In this document: positions 28,350 to 38,455 of the stretch, in pieces
How the letters are laid out: the number at the start of each line of letters is the position of its first letter
How positions within the stretch are numbered: the stretch's first letter is position 1
Assembly (NCBI RefSeq): GCF_001570425.1
Contig: NZ_BCSX01000053.1
Location: 124,001-188,000 of the forward strand
Direction: 5' to 3'
Source of the DNA: Mycolicibacterium brisbanense
Lineage (GTDB): Bacteria > Actinomycetota > Actinomycetes > Mycobacteriales > Mycobacteriaceae
DNA length: 64,000 nt
Made by a program: the position numbers and the translations under genes
Notes under the pieces: generated by a model
The model's database searches: none
What the model was told of the DNA's origin: nothing
The model's input: the letters and a program-made list of their open reading frames with translations, nothing else

Positions 28350-28414
28350 CCGCCGAACGTGAACGTGTTGGCGAAGATTCGGCCAGATCTCGCGAACACG
28401 TTCACATTCGGCGG
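28350..28414. terminator. long hairpin between convergent genes
   Basis: Arms at 28350-28369 and 28395-28414 pair over 20 bp with one mismatch (19/20), around a 25-nt loop. It fills the gap between the prepilin peptidase stop and the convergent CMD-family gene, so a bidirectional terminator is likely. The stem contains GAACGTGAACGTGTT. Confidence 0.75.
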
Positions 28415-28422
28415 CCGGGGAG

Positions 28423-28998
28423 TCAGCGGTATCCGCGTTTGAGCAGATGCTTGGCGCCGGCCTCCATCGCCGCGGGGGTGGCGAGGTCGAAATCGAAGGC
28501 ATTGGCCAGCCGCGCGGTGATGTTGAACGCGAAGCCCACGGCGAGGGCGTCCTTGAGCTGGGCGGGTGTGACCCCCGCGGACAGTGCGTCGCGGATGTCG
28601 TCCTCGTCAACGGTGTCGGCCTGAGACAGCTTGCCCAGCAGGCGAAGTGTTGCCCGCAGTGGCTCTTCGACGGGTGCGGTGTCGAGATCGGCGAGGGCGG
28701 CGGTGACCTTGTCCGGATCGCCGTACCACTGGCCCGAGGTCGCGGTGTGCGCGGCGACGCAGAACGGCGACGTCACGGCATGGGCGATGTAGGCCGCCAT
28801 GAGTTCACGATCGCCGACCGACCACTCCGACGGGCCGCGCATGGCTTCGTGGGTGAGATCGCCTGCGCCGTAGAAGTCCTTGCGGTACAGCGCGAGCTTG
28901 ACGGCGTCGACCACCGGTTGGCGTGAGACGACGCGGATCATGCCCAGCAAGGCTTTGGTGCCCAGCCCGTGTCCGTTGTCCAAGATGTCGAGCCTCAT
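28423..28998 (-). CDS. carboxymuconolactone decarboxylase (CMD)-family protein
   Basis: The 191-residue protein is last in the ECF operon. It has an AhpD/CMD core with SPFCVAAHTATSG (Cys80, His84). Only one of the two AhpD cysteines is present in the usual CxxC position, so a standard AhpD peroxidase cycle is doubtful. The C-terminal half (ALSAGVTPAQLKDALAVGFAFNITARLANAFDF) fits the same family. It overlaps the preceding gene as ATGA. A role in detoxifying reactive compounds under ECF control is inference. Confidence 0.75.
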   Translation of the reverse strand: MRLDILDNGHGLGTKALLGMIRVVSRQPVVDAVKLALYRKDFYGAGDLTHEAMRGPSEWSVGDRELMAAYIAHAVTSPFCVAAHTATSGQWYGDPDKVTAALADLDTAPVEEPLRATLRLLGKLSQADTVDEDDIRDALSAGVTPAQLKDALAVGFAFNITARLANAFDFDLATPAAMEAGAKHLLKRGYR

Positions 28999-29309
28999 CG
29001 CCGATCGCCTCCGGTCACACGGGTCAGCGCATCCAGTGCGCTGGTGTACTGACGGTCGGCCTGCCCTACCGCAGCGCAGACCACGATTTCGAAGATCTGG
29101 TCCTCGTCCAGGCCCGTCGAGCGGGCTGCGGCGATGTCGTCGTCGGTCACCGCATCCGAGTGGTGGGCGACTTTCTCGACCAGGCTACGTATCGGCTCGT
29201 CGAGGTCAGCGTTGTCGAAGGCATTCTGCCGCAGCAGTTTTGGTGCGGTGCCGGTGCTGCCGAGGATGCGGTCGATCAGCTCGGCACGTAGTCGGGTGAT
29301 GTCGGTCAT
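28995..29309 (-). CDS. small CMD-like protein
   Basis: The 104-residue protein starts MTDITRLRAELIDRILGSTG. It has the helical CMD-like segment DEDQIFEIVVCAAVGQADRQYTSALDAL but no CxxC. It may form a heteromer with the longer CMD-family protein after it, since the two are adjacent and overlap by 4 nt. It also overlaps the sigma gene by 4 nt. Function unknown. Confidence 0.7.
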   Translation of the reverse strand: MTDITRLRAELIDRILGSTGTAPKLLRQNAFDNADLDEPIRSLVEKVAHHSDAVTDDDIAAARSTGLDEDQIFEIVVCAAVGQADRQYTSALDALTRVTGGDRR

Positions 29310-30520
29310 CGTTGATGTTCCTTTCGCTGGGCGCAGGCGATACGCGCGTGCAGGACCGCCTGTTCGGCGGGATTGCCGGTGAGTTCGAGGGCGCGCCGAT
29401 CGGCAGTGCAGGCGGCCTCGGTGTCGCCGAGATCGCGCAGCAGATCGGCGCGCGTGGCGTGATAGAGGTGATAGTGGTCGAGATCGTCTGCGAGCACGTC
29501 CAATTCGGCCATGGCCGACGCGGGACCACAGCGGTAGCGCAGCGCGATGGCGCGGTGCAGCCGGGTGACCGGAGACGGCTGGAGGTGCAGCAGCATGTCG
29601 TACAGCAGGACGATCTGCTCCCAGTCGGTGTCCTCCCAGCGGCCGGCTTCGGCGTGGCAGGCGACGATGGCAGCCTGCAACTGGTACGGGCCGGGGCGTC
29701 GCTGCCCGGCAGCGCGGCTCAGCACGCGGACGGCCTGCTCGATGGCCTCGGAGTCCCACAGCGACCGGTCCTGGTGCTGCAGCTGGACAAGGTTGCCGTC
29801 CGCGTCGAAGCGCGCGGCGGCCCGCGCGCGGTGCAGGCGGATCAGCGCAAGCAGGCCGGCGACTTCCGGCTCGGTCGGCATCAACTGGTCCAGCAGCGAC
29901 GCCAACCACTCGGCGTCATCGACCAGATCATGGGCCTGCGCGCGCTCCGCCGTCGACAGGTAGCCCTCGTTGAACAGCAGATAGATCACGGCGAGGACCT
30001 CCGACAGCCGCGGGCCCAGCTCATCGTCGGCGGGAACCCGGTAGGGGATCGCGGCCTGCGTGATCTTCTGCTTGGCGCGGGTGATCCGCTGCGCCATCGT
30101 CGTCTCGTGCACCAGGAACGCCCGGGCGATCTGCGCCGTGGTCAGCCCGCACACCACCCGCAGCGTCAAAGCGATCTGCGCCTGCCGCGGCAGCGCCGGG
30201 TGACAGCACGTGAAGATCAGCTGCAGCCGCTCATCGGGCTCGGGCTGCACGGGCCACTGCAGTTGGGCCAGTTTGGTCAGGTAGTTCTGTTCGCGCCGCA
30301 GCAGGTCGAGCGCGCGGCGGCGCGCGACGGTGAACAACCAGGCGTCCGGACGCGACGGGATTCCCTCCGCAGGCCAGTGGCGCAGTGCGGCCAGCACGGC
30401 GTCCTGAACCAGATCTTCGGCGGTGGCGAAGTCGCCGGTGACATGGATCAGCGACGCGGCCAGCCGGCCTGCGTGCTCGCGTACCACGTGGGCCAGCCGG
30501 TCATTGACCGCATCGGTCAC
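29306..30520 (-). CDS. ECF42-like RNA polymerase sigma factor with C-terminal TPR-like extension
   Basis: This 404-residue protein has sigma region 2 (DLVQDAVLAALRHWPAEG-IPSRPDAWLFTVARRRALDLLRR), a sigma region 4 HTH (LRVVCGLTTAQIARAFLVHETTMAQR) and a C-terminal helical extension with TPR-like repeats (LHRAIALRYRCGPASAMAELD). This architecture and the coupled DGPF-protein gene are those of the ECF42 group. The extension is thought to be needed for activity in that group. No anti-sigma gene is seen. It overlaps the YciI/DGPF gene before it and the CMD gene after it by 4 nt each. Confidence 0.85.
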   Translation of the reverse strand: MTDAVNDRLAHVVREHAGRLAASLIHVTGDFATAEDLVQDAVLAALRHWPAEGIPSRPDAWLFTVARRRALDLLRREQNYLTKLAQLQWPVQPEPDERLQLIFTCCHPALPRQAQIALTLRVVCGLTTAQIARAFLVHETTMAQRITRAKQKITQAAIPYRVPADDELGPRLSEVLAVIYLLFNEGYLSTAERAQAHDLVDDAEWLASLLDQLMPTEPEVAGLLALIRLHRARAAARFDADGNLVQLQHQDRSLWDSEAIEQAVRVLSRAAGQRRPGPYQLQAAIVACHAEAGRWEDTDWEQIVLLYDMLLHLQPSPVTRLHRAIALRYRCGPASAMAELDVLADDLDHYHLYHATRADLLRDLGDTEAACTADRRALELTGNPAEQAVLHARIACAQRKEHQR

Positions 30521-30867
30521 ATCGGCTCGAAGTCGATGGGACGGATCTCCACCACCGGACAGCCCGGCCAGGTCTTGGCGGCCTGTAGCGCCTCGTCCAG
30601 ATCGTCGACCTCGATCTCGACGTAGCCGCTCACCACCTCTTTGCCCTCGACGAAAGGGCCGTCGTGAACGACCGGCTCGCCGCGGTCGAGGCGTACCGTC
30701 GTCGCGGTCTCGGCGGACTTGAGCTTGCTGCCGCCGCGCAACTTGTCGGCGTTACCGGCGAACCATTCGTTGACCCGCTCGTAGGCACGTTGGCGCTCGG
30801 CGTCGCTCATCGCCGCCATATCGCGCGTGAACTGTTCGGTTTCGACGAACATCAGTACGTATTTCAT
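30517..30867 (-). CDS. YciI-like DGPF-domain protein
   Basis: The 116-residue protein has a ferredoxin-like YCII fold pattern (MKYVLMFVETEQF...) and the signature VHDGPFVEGKEVVSGY, which names the DGPF family. DGPF genes are the usual partners of ECF42 sigma factors; their products are often stress-related and may have catalytic function. It is the first gene of the operon. The ATG at 30867 has a GGAGAAGGG Shine-Dalgarno site on the minus strand. The upstream frame extension is not supported. Confidence 0.85.
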   Translation of the reverse strand: MKYVLMFVETEQFTRDMAAMSDAERQRAYERVNEWFAGNADKLRGGSKLKSAETATTVRLDRGEPVVHDGPFVEGKEVVSGYVEIEVDDLDEALQAAKTWPGCPVVEIRPIDFEPM

Positions 30868-30896
30868 GAGCCCTTCTCCATGGTATTTGCGGTTTC

Positions 30897-30902
30897 TACA
30901 AT
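30897..30902 (+). promoter_or_regulatory. candidate -10 box for aroC
   Basis: TACAAT stands about 80 bp upstream of aroC in the divergent region. A transcript starting near 30909 would carry a leader of about 75 nt. No good -35 box was found. Confidence 0.35.
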
Positions 30903-30905
30903 CAA

Positions 30906-30933
30906 GACGATCGGCAGCGCCCGCGATACGACA
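30906..30933 (-). promoter_or_regulatory. candidate ECF promoter for the YciI/sigma operon
   Basis: On the minus strand TGTCGT (30933-30928) is followed 14 bp later by CGATCGTC (30913-30906), upstream of the DGPF gene. ECF42 promoters are described with a TGTCGA-like -35 and a CGA-type -10, so this may be the autoregulated site. The fit is only partial. Confidence 0.35.
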
Positions 30934-30983
30934 CCGGCGACGCTCGAGCAGGGATTTCCGCGGGCAAAACCCGACGTGGGAGA

Positions 30984-32218
30984 ATGACAAGCGTGTTGCG
31001 TTGGACCACAGCTGGTGAATCGCATGGCCGCGCCCTGGTGGCCATGATCGAGGGCATGGTGGCCGGTGTGCCGGTCACCTCGGAGGACATCGGGGCGCAG
31101 CTCAAGCGCCGCCGTCTCGGCTACGGCCGCGGTGCCCGGATGAAGTTCGAGCAGGACCAGGTCACCATGCTGGCGGGGGTCCGGCACGGGTTGACCCTGG
31201 GCGGCCCGATCGCCATCGAGATCGGGAACACCGAGTGGCCCAAGTGGGAGACCGTGATGGCCCCCGATCCGGTCGACGAGGGCGAACTCGACGTCGCGCG
31301 CAACGCACCGCTGACCCGTCCGCGGCCCGGCCACGCCGATTACGCGGGCATGCTCAAGTACGGCTTCGACGATGCCCGCCCGGTGCTCGAACGCGCCAGC
31401 GCCCGGGAAACCGCCGCCCGCGTGGCCGCAGGCACCGTCGCCCGCGCATTCCTGCGGGAGGCGCTCGGCGTCGAGGTCATCTCGCACGTCATCTCCATCG
31501 GTGCATCGGCGCCGTATGCGGGCCCGCCGCCGCAGCCCCAGGACCTCGAAGCCATCGACGACAGCCCGGTGCGGGCGTTCGACAAGGACGCCGAGGCCGC
31601 CATGATCGCCGAGATCGAGGCCGCCAAGAAGGACGGCGACACGCTCGGAGGGATCGTCGAGGTGGTCGTCACCGGCCTGCCGATCGGGCTCGGCTCGTTC
31701 ACCAGCGGGGACAACCGGCTCGACAGCCAGCTGGCCGGTGCGGTGATGGGCATCCAGGCGATCAAGGGCGTCGAGATCGGCGACGGCTTCGAGACGGCGC
31801 GCCGCCGCGGCAGCGTCGCCCACGACGAGATGTACCCGGGTCCGGACGGGGTGCTGCGGTCGACCAACCGGGCCGGTGGCCTGGAAGGCGGCATGACCAA
31901 CGGTCAGGCGCTGCGGGTGCGCGCCGCGATGAAACCCATCTCGACGGTCCCGCGGGCCCTGGCCACCGTGGACATGGCCACCGGCGAGGAGGCCGTCGCC
32001 ATCCACCAGCGTTCCGATGTGTGCGCGGTGCCCGCGGCCGGTGTGGTCGTGGAGACCATGGTGGCGCTGGTGCTGGCCCGGGCCGCACTGGAGAAGTTCG
32101 GTGGGGACTCGCTGGCGGAGACCCGCGCCAACATCGACGCCTACCTGCGTGCGGTGAGCACGCGAGGAGCAAGTCCGGACGACGCTGAGCGCGAACCGGC
32201 GGCACAGGCCCTGGGCTG

Positions 32219-32219
<1 letters not shown>
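30984..32219 (+). CDS. aroC: chorismate synthase
   Basis: This 411-residue enzyme converts EPSP to chorismate with reduced FMN, the last shikimate step. Signatures seen are TTAGESHG at the N-terminus, [11 protein letters not shown], and [14 protein letters not shown]. Length and motif order are typical for actinobacteria. The ATG at 30984 follows a GGGAGA stretch. It overlaps aroK by a TGATG junction, so aroC-aroK-aroB are translated as a coupled set. Confidence 0.97.
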
Positions 32220-33989
<1,770 letters not shown>

Positions 33990-34014
33990 GGCTCCGCGCC
34001 ACTGGCGCACGGCG

Positions 34015-34572
34015 TTACTTGTCGTGCTGGTCGGGGATCTCGACCGGGCCGGTCTTCTCGGTGTCCTCCGCCGGGGCTCCGGCGTTGACCGCGGCGAACA
34101 CATCGGTGTCGGCCCGCTCGTCGCCGACGTGGTCGTGCTTGGTGACCGGCGGTGCCTTGCGGTCGACCAGCCAGCGGCCCAGCGTCACCCCGGCGACCGC
34201 CGCCAGGAACATCAGCAGCGCGGTGAACGCGGCGAACGTGGTGAGCTCGTTGAGCAGTGCCTCGACGTAGATGCTCTTGTAGAAGAAGCCGATGATCCAC
34301 GACACGGCACCGCTGACGACACCGGCGAACAGTCCGGCCACCAGCCAGATCATCGCCAGATCGGCACGGCGGTCCGGGTCGGGATTGCGCCGGGCGTCGG
34401 CGCCGCCGTCGACGTAGCCCCAGATGAATACGGCGATGGTGAACACCGCGACCAGCGAGATACTGAACCACATGGCGTTCTGAGGCGACGCGTTGATCAG
34501 TACACCCTGCAGCAAGCGCACGATCACCATCGCCGTTGCGAACACCACTCCGCGCAGTAACCACTTACTCAT
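34015..34572 (-). CDS. B-4DMT-type four-helix membrane protein (Rv2536-like)
   Basis: The protein has 185 residues and four hydrophobic segments (residues about 6-25, 35-53, 75-100 and 115-135), then an acidic, charged C-terminal tail (about 140-185). It lies on the strand opposite its neighbours between aroB and pepQ, as Rv2536 does in M. tuberculosis. This supports homology. Transport has been suggested from the fold alone; no substrate is known. Confidence 0.7.
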   Translation of the reverse strand: MSKWLLRGVVFATAMVIVRLLQGVLINASPQNAMWFSISLVAVFTIAVFIWGYVDGGADARRNPDPDRRADLAMIWLVAGLFAGVVSGAVSWIIGFFYKSIYVEALLNELTTFAAFTALLMFLAAVAGVTLGRWLVDRKAPPVTKHDHVGDERADTDVFAAVNAGAPAEDTEKTGPVEIPDQHDK

Positions 34573-34605
34573 GAGGGCACAGCGTAGCGAGTAGCGTCAC
34601 AGACC

Positions 34606-35691
34606 GTGACTATTTCCCAGCGCAGGGAGCGGCTGCGGCGCCGGCTGGAAGCAGCCGATCTACCCGCCATGCTGGTAACAGACCTGGTCAATGTGCACTA
34701 TCTGTCCGGGTTCACCGGGTCCAACGCGGCACTGCTGGTGCGTGTCGACGACGAAACGCCGGTGCTCGCCACCGATGGCCGCTACCGCACGCAAGCCGCG
34801 CAGCAGTGCCCGGACGCCGAGGTGATCATCGAACGGGCATGTGCGCCGTGCCTGGCCCGGCGGGCGGCCGCCGACGGGCTGCGCCGGCTGGGCTTCGAGA
34901 GCCACGTGGTGACCGTCGACGCATACACCGCGCTGAGCAAGGCCGCAGGCGACGGCGTCGAGCTGGTGCGGGCGCCCGGCATGGTCGAAGCACTGCGGGA
35001 GGTCAAAGATGCCGGTGAGATCGCGATCCTGCGGCTGGCCTGCGAAGCGGCCGACGCGGCGCTGACCGATCTGGTGGCCCGCGGCGGGCTTCGGCCCGGA
35101 CGCACCGAGCGTCAGGTCCGCAACGACCTGGAGGCGCTGATGCTCGAGCACGGTGCCGACGGCCCGTCTTTCGAGACGATCGTCGCGACCGGGGCCAATT
35201 CGGCGATACCGCATCACCGGCCGACAGACGCCGTGCTGGCCGCCGGTGACTTCGTCAAGATCGACTTCGGTGCGCTGGTCGCGGGCTACCACTCCGACAC
35301 CACCCGCACCTTCGTGCTGGGCCAGGCGGCACAGTGGCAGCGCGACATCTACGAGCTGGTGGCGACCGCCCAGGAGGCCGGTTGTGACGCGCTGGCACCC
35401 GGGGTTTCGCTCAGCGCGGTCGACGCCGCATCGCGGCAGGTGATCGCCGACGCCGGGTACGCGGAGAACTTCGGGCACGGCCTCGGGCATGGCGTCGGAT
35501 TGCAGATCCACGAAGCGCCCGGAATCAACGCCACGGCCGCCGGTACACTGCTTGCTGGCGCTGCGGTGACCGTTGAGCCAGGTGTCTACCTTCCCGATCG
35601 CGGCGGGGTCCGTATCGAGGACACCCTGGTCGTCGGAGAAACGGCACCCGAACTGCTTAGCCGGTTCCCCAAGGAACTGGCCATCCTGTGA
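34606..35691 (+). CDS. pepQ: Xaa-Pro aminopeptidase / prolidase family (M24)
   Basis: This 361-residue protein has the M24 pita-bread fold with an N-terminal creatinase-like domain. Metal ligands are seen in KIDFGALVAGYHSDTTRT (two Asp), GHGLGHGVGLQIHEAPG (His), VTVEPGVYLP and GGVRIEDTLVV (Glu). It cleaves N-terminal residues next to proline. A TAGCGT -10-like box ends 8 nt upstream of the GTG, so it may be leaderless. It precedes efp, as in M. tuberculosis. Confidence 0.93.
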   Translation: MTISQRRERLRRRLEAADLPAMLVTDLVNVHYLSGFTGSNAALLVRVDDETPVLATDGRYRTQAAQQCPDAEVIIERACAPCLARRAAADGLRRLGFESHVVTVDAYTALSKAAGDGVELVRAPGMVEALREVKDAGEIAILRLACEAADAALTDLVARGGLRPGRTERQVRNDLEALMLEHGADGPSFETIVATGANSAIPHHRPTDAVLAAGDFVKIDFGALVAGYHSDTTRTFVLGQAAQWQRDIYELVATAQEAGCDALAPGVSLSAVDAASRQVIADAGYAENFGHGLGHGVGLQIHEAPGINATAAGTLLAGAAVTVEPGVYLPDRGGVRIEDTLVVGETAPELLSRFPKELAIL

Positions 35692-35717
35692 ACTGAAAGC
35701 TAGGAGCTACCCGAACC

Positions 35718-36281
35718 ATGGCATCGACTGCCGACTTCAAGAATGGGCTCGTCCTGCAGATCGACGGCCAGCTGTGGCAGATCGTCGAATTCCAGCACGT
35801 CAAACCGGGTAAGGGCCCGGCCTTCGTGCGCACGAAGCTCAAGAACGTGGTGTCCGGCAAGGTGGTCGACAAGACCTACAACGCCGGTGTGAAGGTGGAG
35901 ACCGCCACCGTCGACCGTCGCGACGCCACCTACCTGTACCGCGACGGCAACGATTTCGTGTTCATGGATTCCGAGGATTTCGAGCAGCACCCGCTGCCCG
36001 AGGCCCTGGTCGGCCGCAACGCCGACTTCCTGCTGGAGAGCATGCCCGTGCAGATCGCGTTCCACGAGAGCGCCCCGCTGTACCTGGAGCTTCCGGTGTC
36101 GGTCGAGCTCGAGGTGACCCACACCGAGCCCGGTCTGCAGGGCGACCGCTCCAGCGCGGGCACCAAGCCCGCCACCATGGAGACCGGCGCCGAGATCCAG
36201 GTGCCGCTGTTCATCAACACCGGTGACAAGCTCAAGGTCGACACCCGCGACGGCAGCTACCTGGGCCGCGTGAATGCCTGA
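35718..36281 (+). CDS. efp: elongation factor P
   Basis: This 187-residue protein has the three beta-barrel EF-P domains. The loop Lys32 is in [10 protein letters not shown], which reaches the peptidyl-transferase site; the neighbours carry no lysylation gene (epmA/epmB), so any modification cannot be inferred here. EF-P rescues ribosomes stalled on poly-proline. It has AGGAG before the ATG. nusB follows after 14 bp. Confidence 0.97.
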   Translation: MASTADFKNGLVLQIDGQLWQIVEFQHVKPGKGPAFVRTKLKNVVSGKVVDKTYNAGVKVETATVDRRDATYLYRDGNDFVFMDSEDFEQHPLPEALVGRNADFLLESMPVQIAFHESAPLYLELPVSVELEVTHTEPGLQGDRSSAGTKPATMETGAEIQVPLFINTGDKLKVDTRDGSYLGRVNA

Positions 36282-36306
36282 TCGGGGCGCCGGGTATGCC
36301 TGATCG
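36274..36306 (+). repeat. 11-bp direct repeat at the efp-nusB junction, with a 9-codon mini-ORF
   Basis: ATGCCTGATCG occurs at 36274-36284 (over the efp stop) and at 36296-36306 (the nusB start), a 22-bp period. The first ATG opens a nine-codon frame that stops at 36301-36303, eight bases into nusB. Possible coupling by the mini-ORF is inference. Confidence 0.6.
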
Positions 36307-36778
36307 TCGTGGTGACCGCGGCCGTCACCAGGCCCGCAAGCGCGCCGTGGACGTGCTGTTCGAGGCCGAGGCTCGGGGTCTGACACCGGAGGCGGTGGCC
36401 GACGGCCGCATCGCGCTGGCTGAGGACGACCCCGAGGTGACCGCGCTGAACCCCTACACCGTGACCGTGGCGCGCGGCGTGACCGAACACGCCGCCCACA
36501 TCGACGACCTGATCTCGGCGCACCTGCAGGGCTGGACGCTGGAGCGGCTGCCCGCTGTGGACCGCTCGATCTTGCGGGTGGCCGTCTGGGAGCTGTTGCA
36601 TGCCGAGGACGTGCCAGAACCGGTCGCCGTCGACGAGGCCGTGGAGTTGGCCAAGGAGCTCTCCACCGATGAGTCACCCGGCTTCGTCAACGGTGTGCTC
36701 GGCCAGGTGATGTTGGTGACCCCGCAGATCCGGGCGGCCGCACAGGCGGTCCGCGGCGCGGGCAACGCCGAGGGATAG
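36296..36778 (+). CDS. nusB: transcription antitermination factor NusB
   Basis: The 160-residue all-helical protein starts [28 protein letters not shown] and ends with the [27 protein letters not shown] block of the family. NusB with NusE (S10) binds boxA RNA to make rRNA transcription processive. The order pepQ-efp-nusB is conserved. A hairpin element follows. Confidence 0.95.
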   Translation: MPDRRGDRGRHQARKRAVDVLFEAEARGLTPEAVADGRIALAEDDPEVTALNPYTVTVARGVTEHAAHIDDLISAHLQGWTLERLPAVDRSILRVAVWELLHAEDVPEPVAVDEAVELAKELSTDESPGFVNGVLGQVMLVTPQIRAAAQAVRGAGNAEG

Positions 36779-36788
36779 CCCTTGCACC

Positions 36789-36849
36789 GCGAGCGTGCGC
36801 GTCTGCCGGCCAACACGCCGTAAATGGTCGACATGACACGCACGCTCGC
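36789..36849. repeat. hairpin element with ACACGCC core downstream of nusB
   Basis: Arms GCGAGCGTGCGCGTC (36789-36803) and GACACGCACGCTCGC (36835-36849) pair over 14 of 15 bp. The loop holds ACACGCCG. The left side (GCACCGCGAGCG...GTCTG) is near-identical to the element between carA and carB. It may also terminate the nusB transcript. Confidence 0.75.
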
Positions 36850-36937
36850 TCGTCATGGCCGAATTGCGCAGCAGCGCCACCTGGAGTTGTAGACGCGCTC
36901 GCGGCCGAACGCCGCCCGAGTGCAAGCGACGAAATCG

Positions 36938-37234
36938 CTACTGCGGAGGCAACACCGGCGGCCGGCACACATTGGCGACCGGGTCCCACCACCAGCCGTT
37001 GTCGCACCCGAGCGGGGTGGTGGCGATCGCGGGCCGGCACGTGTTGGCCACGGGATCCCACCAGCCGTCCGGGCAGTTCGGCACCAGCGGCGCCTGACAA
37101 CTGTTGGATACGGGATCCCACCACGTGCCGTTGTCGCAGTCTGCCCGACTCACCGCCGGCGTGACCGCCGCGGTGAATGCCATCGGAATGAACGCGGCCG
37201 CGGCGATCACGGCCGCGCGCTGCAGTGTCTTCAC
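36938..37234 (-). CDS. secreted Cys/Trp-repeat protein (three WWDPV repeats)
   Basis: The 98-residue protein has a signal peptide (about residues 1-31, ending SRA) and a mature part of three near-identical repeats: C-(D/P)-(N/D)-G-W-W-D-P-V-(S/A)-N-x-C, each followed by a Pro-containing linker. The six Cys residues fall into three pairs, each closing a small loop, so disulfides are likely. The start is GTG 37234 with AGGGAGGG before it. I do not recognise the function; carbohydrate or wall binding is possible for such repeats (inference). Confidence 0.75.
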   Translation of the reverse strand: MKTLQRAAVIAAAAFIPMAFTAAVTPAVSRADCDNGTWWDPVSNSCQAPLVPNCPDGWWDPVANTCRPAIATTPLGCDNGWWWDPVANVCRPPVLPPQ

Positions 37235-37453
37235 GGTGCCCTCCCTGGACCGTTGTGCAGTGCATCTGCTGTCACCATAAGCGGTGCGTCCGCGTTTCGA
37301 TCAGCGCGATTGTAAATTCTCGACCCGCGCCAGGTGGCGCAATACCGTCCCTGTACCCGGTTTGACCTGGTGCGGGAGCCGTTGCGGCGGCGCAATCAGT
37401 TAACCTGCGCCAGCAGCGGATTCGTCGCACTGCAGGGGCTGCGCAGGCGCCCT

Positions 37454-37459
37454 TACCGT
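37454..37459 (+). promoter_or_regulatory. -10 box for a leaderless GntR transcript
   Basis: TACCGT lies 6 nt before the GTG start of the GntR gene. The same TACCGT-N6-GTG layout is seen before the membrane gene at 63676 on the other strand. A leaderless start is common in mycobacteria. Confidence 0.45.
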
Positions 37460-37465
37460 GTTTGC

Positions 37466-38221
37466 GTGTCGCAGCCCGAAGCTCATCCTGGCCCCGTGCC
37501 CATCCGGCGTCCCCGCGCCGACCAGGCCCGGCAGGTGGCCGACGTACTGCGCCATCAGATCTACGACGGGGCCTACGCGGGCGGCCTCCCCACGGAGGCA
37601 GAACTTGCGGGGGAGTTCTTCGTCTCGCGCAACACCGTGCGCGAAGCACTCTCCGTGCTCAAGAACGAGGGTTTGATCGACCGCGGCACCAAGGTCGGCA
37701 CCCATGTGGCGGTCCGCAAATACAACCATGGCCTCGACGCGCTCGTCGGGCTCAAAGAGACGTTCAAGGACTACGGCGAGGTCCGCAACGAGGTCCGGGC
37801 GGTGCTGCACCTGGCGGCCCCGCCGGCCGTCGCGCGCAAGCTGGCGCTGGAACCTGGCGCTCAGGTGGTCTACATCGAACGGCTGCGGTATCTCGGCGAA
37901 CTACCCGTATCGCTCGATCTGACGTACCTCGTCCCCGATATCGGCGAGCAGGTCATCGGCTATCCGTTGGAGACCAACGACGTGTTCTCGCTCATCGAGC
38001 AGGTCAGCGGGCAGCGGCTGGGCGGGGCAACCTTTGCGCTGGAAGCGGTTTCGGCCGACGCTCACTCGGCGGCCACCCTGCAGGTGCCTGCCGGGTCGGC
38101 ACTGTTGATGGCCGAACGGCTCACCAGCCTGGACGACGGCAGGCCCGTCGACCTCGAATACATCCGGATGCGCGGTGACCGAATCACCATGCGCGGCAAC
38201 CTTATTAGGAGCGATACATGA
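37466..38221 (+). CDS. GntR/HutC-type regulator (UTRA ligand domain)
   Basis: The 251-residue protein has an N-terminal winged helix (GGLPTEAELAGEFFVSRNTVREALSVLKNEGL, about 40-70) and a C-terminal UTRA sensor domain with the usual VYIERLRYLGELPVSLDLTYL start and a final LMAERLTSLDDGRPVDLEYIRMRGDR block. HutC-type regulators bind small ligands and usually repress the operon they head. It starts a six-gene run in which most junctions overlap by 4 nt, and the ferredoxin ATG overlaps its stop. The ligand is probably the transported compound. Confidence 0.88.
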   Translation: MSQPEAHPGPVPIRRPRADQARQVADVLRHQIYDGAYAGGLPTEAELAGEFFVSRNTVREALSVLKNEGLIDRGTKVGTHVAVRKYNHGLDALVGLKETFKDYGEVRNEVRAVLHLAAPPAVARKLALEPGAQVVYIERLRYLGELPVSLDLTYLVPDIGEQVIGYPLETNDVFSLIEQVSGQRLGGATFALEAVSADAHSAATLQVPAGSALLMAERLTSLDDGRPVDLEYIRMRGDRITMRGNLIRSDT

Positions 38222-38445
38222 CCCTGGTCAATCAGCGCGCCGATGTCCCGGTGACCATCGACGAGTCGCTGTGCATCGAGGGCTGCACATTGTGCGTCGA
38301 CGTCTGTCCTCTGGACGCACTGGCCATCAACCCCGCCAACGGCAAGGCCTACATGCACGTCGACGAGTGCTGGTACTGCGGGCCGTGCGCTGCCCGCTGT
38401 CCCACGGGCGCTGTCCACATCAACATGCCGTATCTGATCCGCTAA
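38218..38445 (+). CDS. 2x[4Fe-4S] ferredoxin
   Basis: The 75-residue protein has two complete clusters: CIEGCTLCVDVCP and CWYCGPCAARCP, each CxxCxxCxxxCP or close to it. The arrangement resembles the AprB-like beta subunit that pairs with an FAD subunit in adenylylsulfate reductase, as well as simple bacterial ferredoxins. It starts on the GntR stop (ATGA). As the flavoprotein at the end of the operon needs an electron partner, this protein is the likely donor or acceptor. Confidence 0.93.
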   Translation: MTLVNQRADVPVTIDESLCIEGCTLCVDVCPLDALAINPANGKAYMHVDECWYCGPCAARCPTGAVHINMPYLIR

Positions 38446-38455
38446 GAGGACTCCC

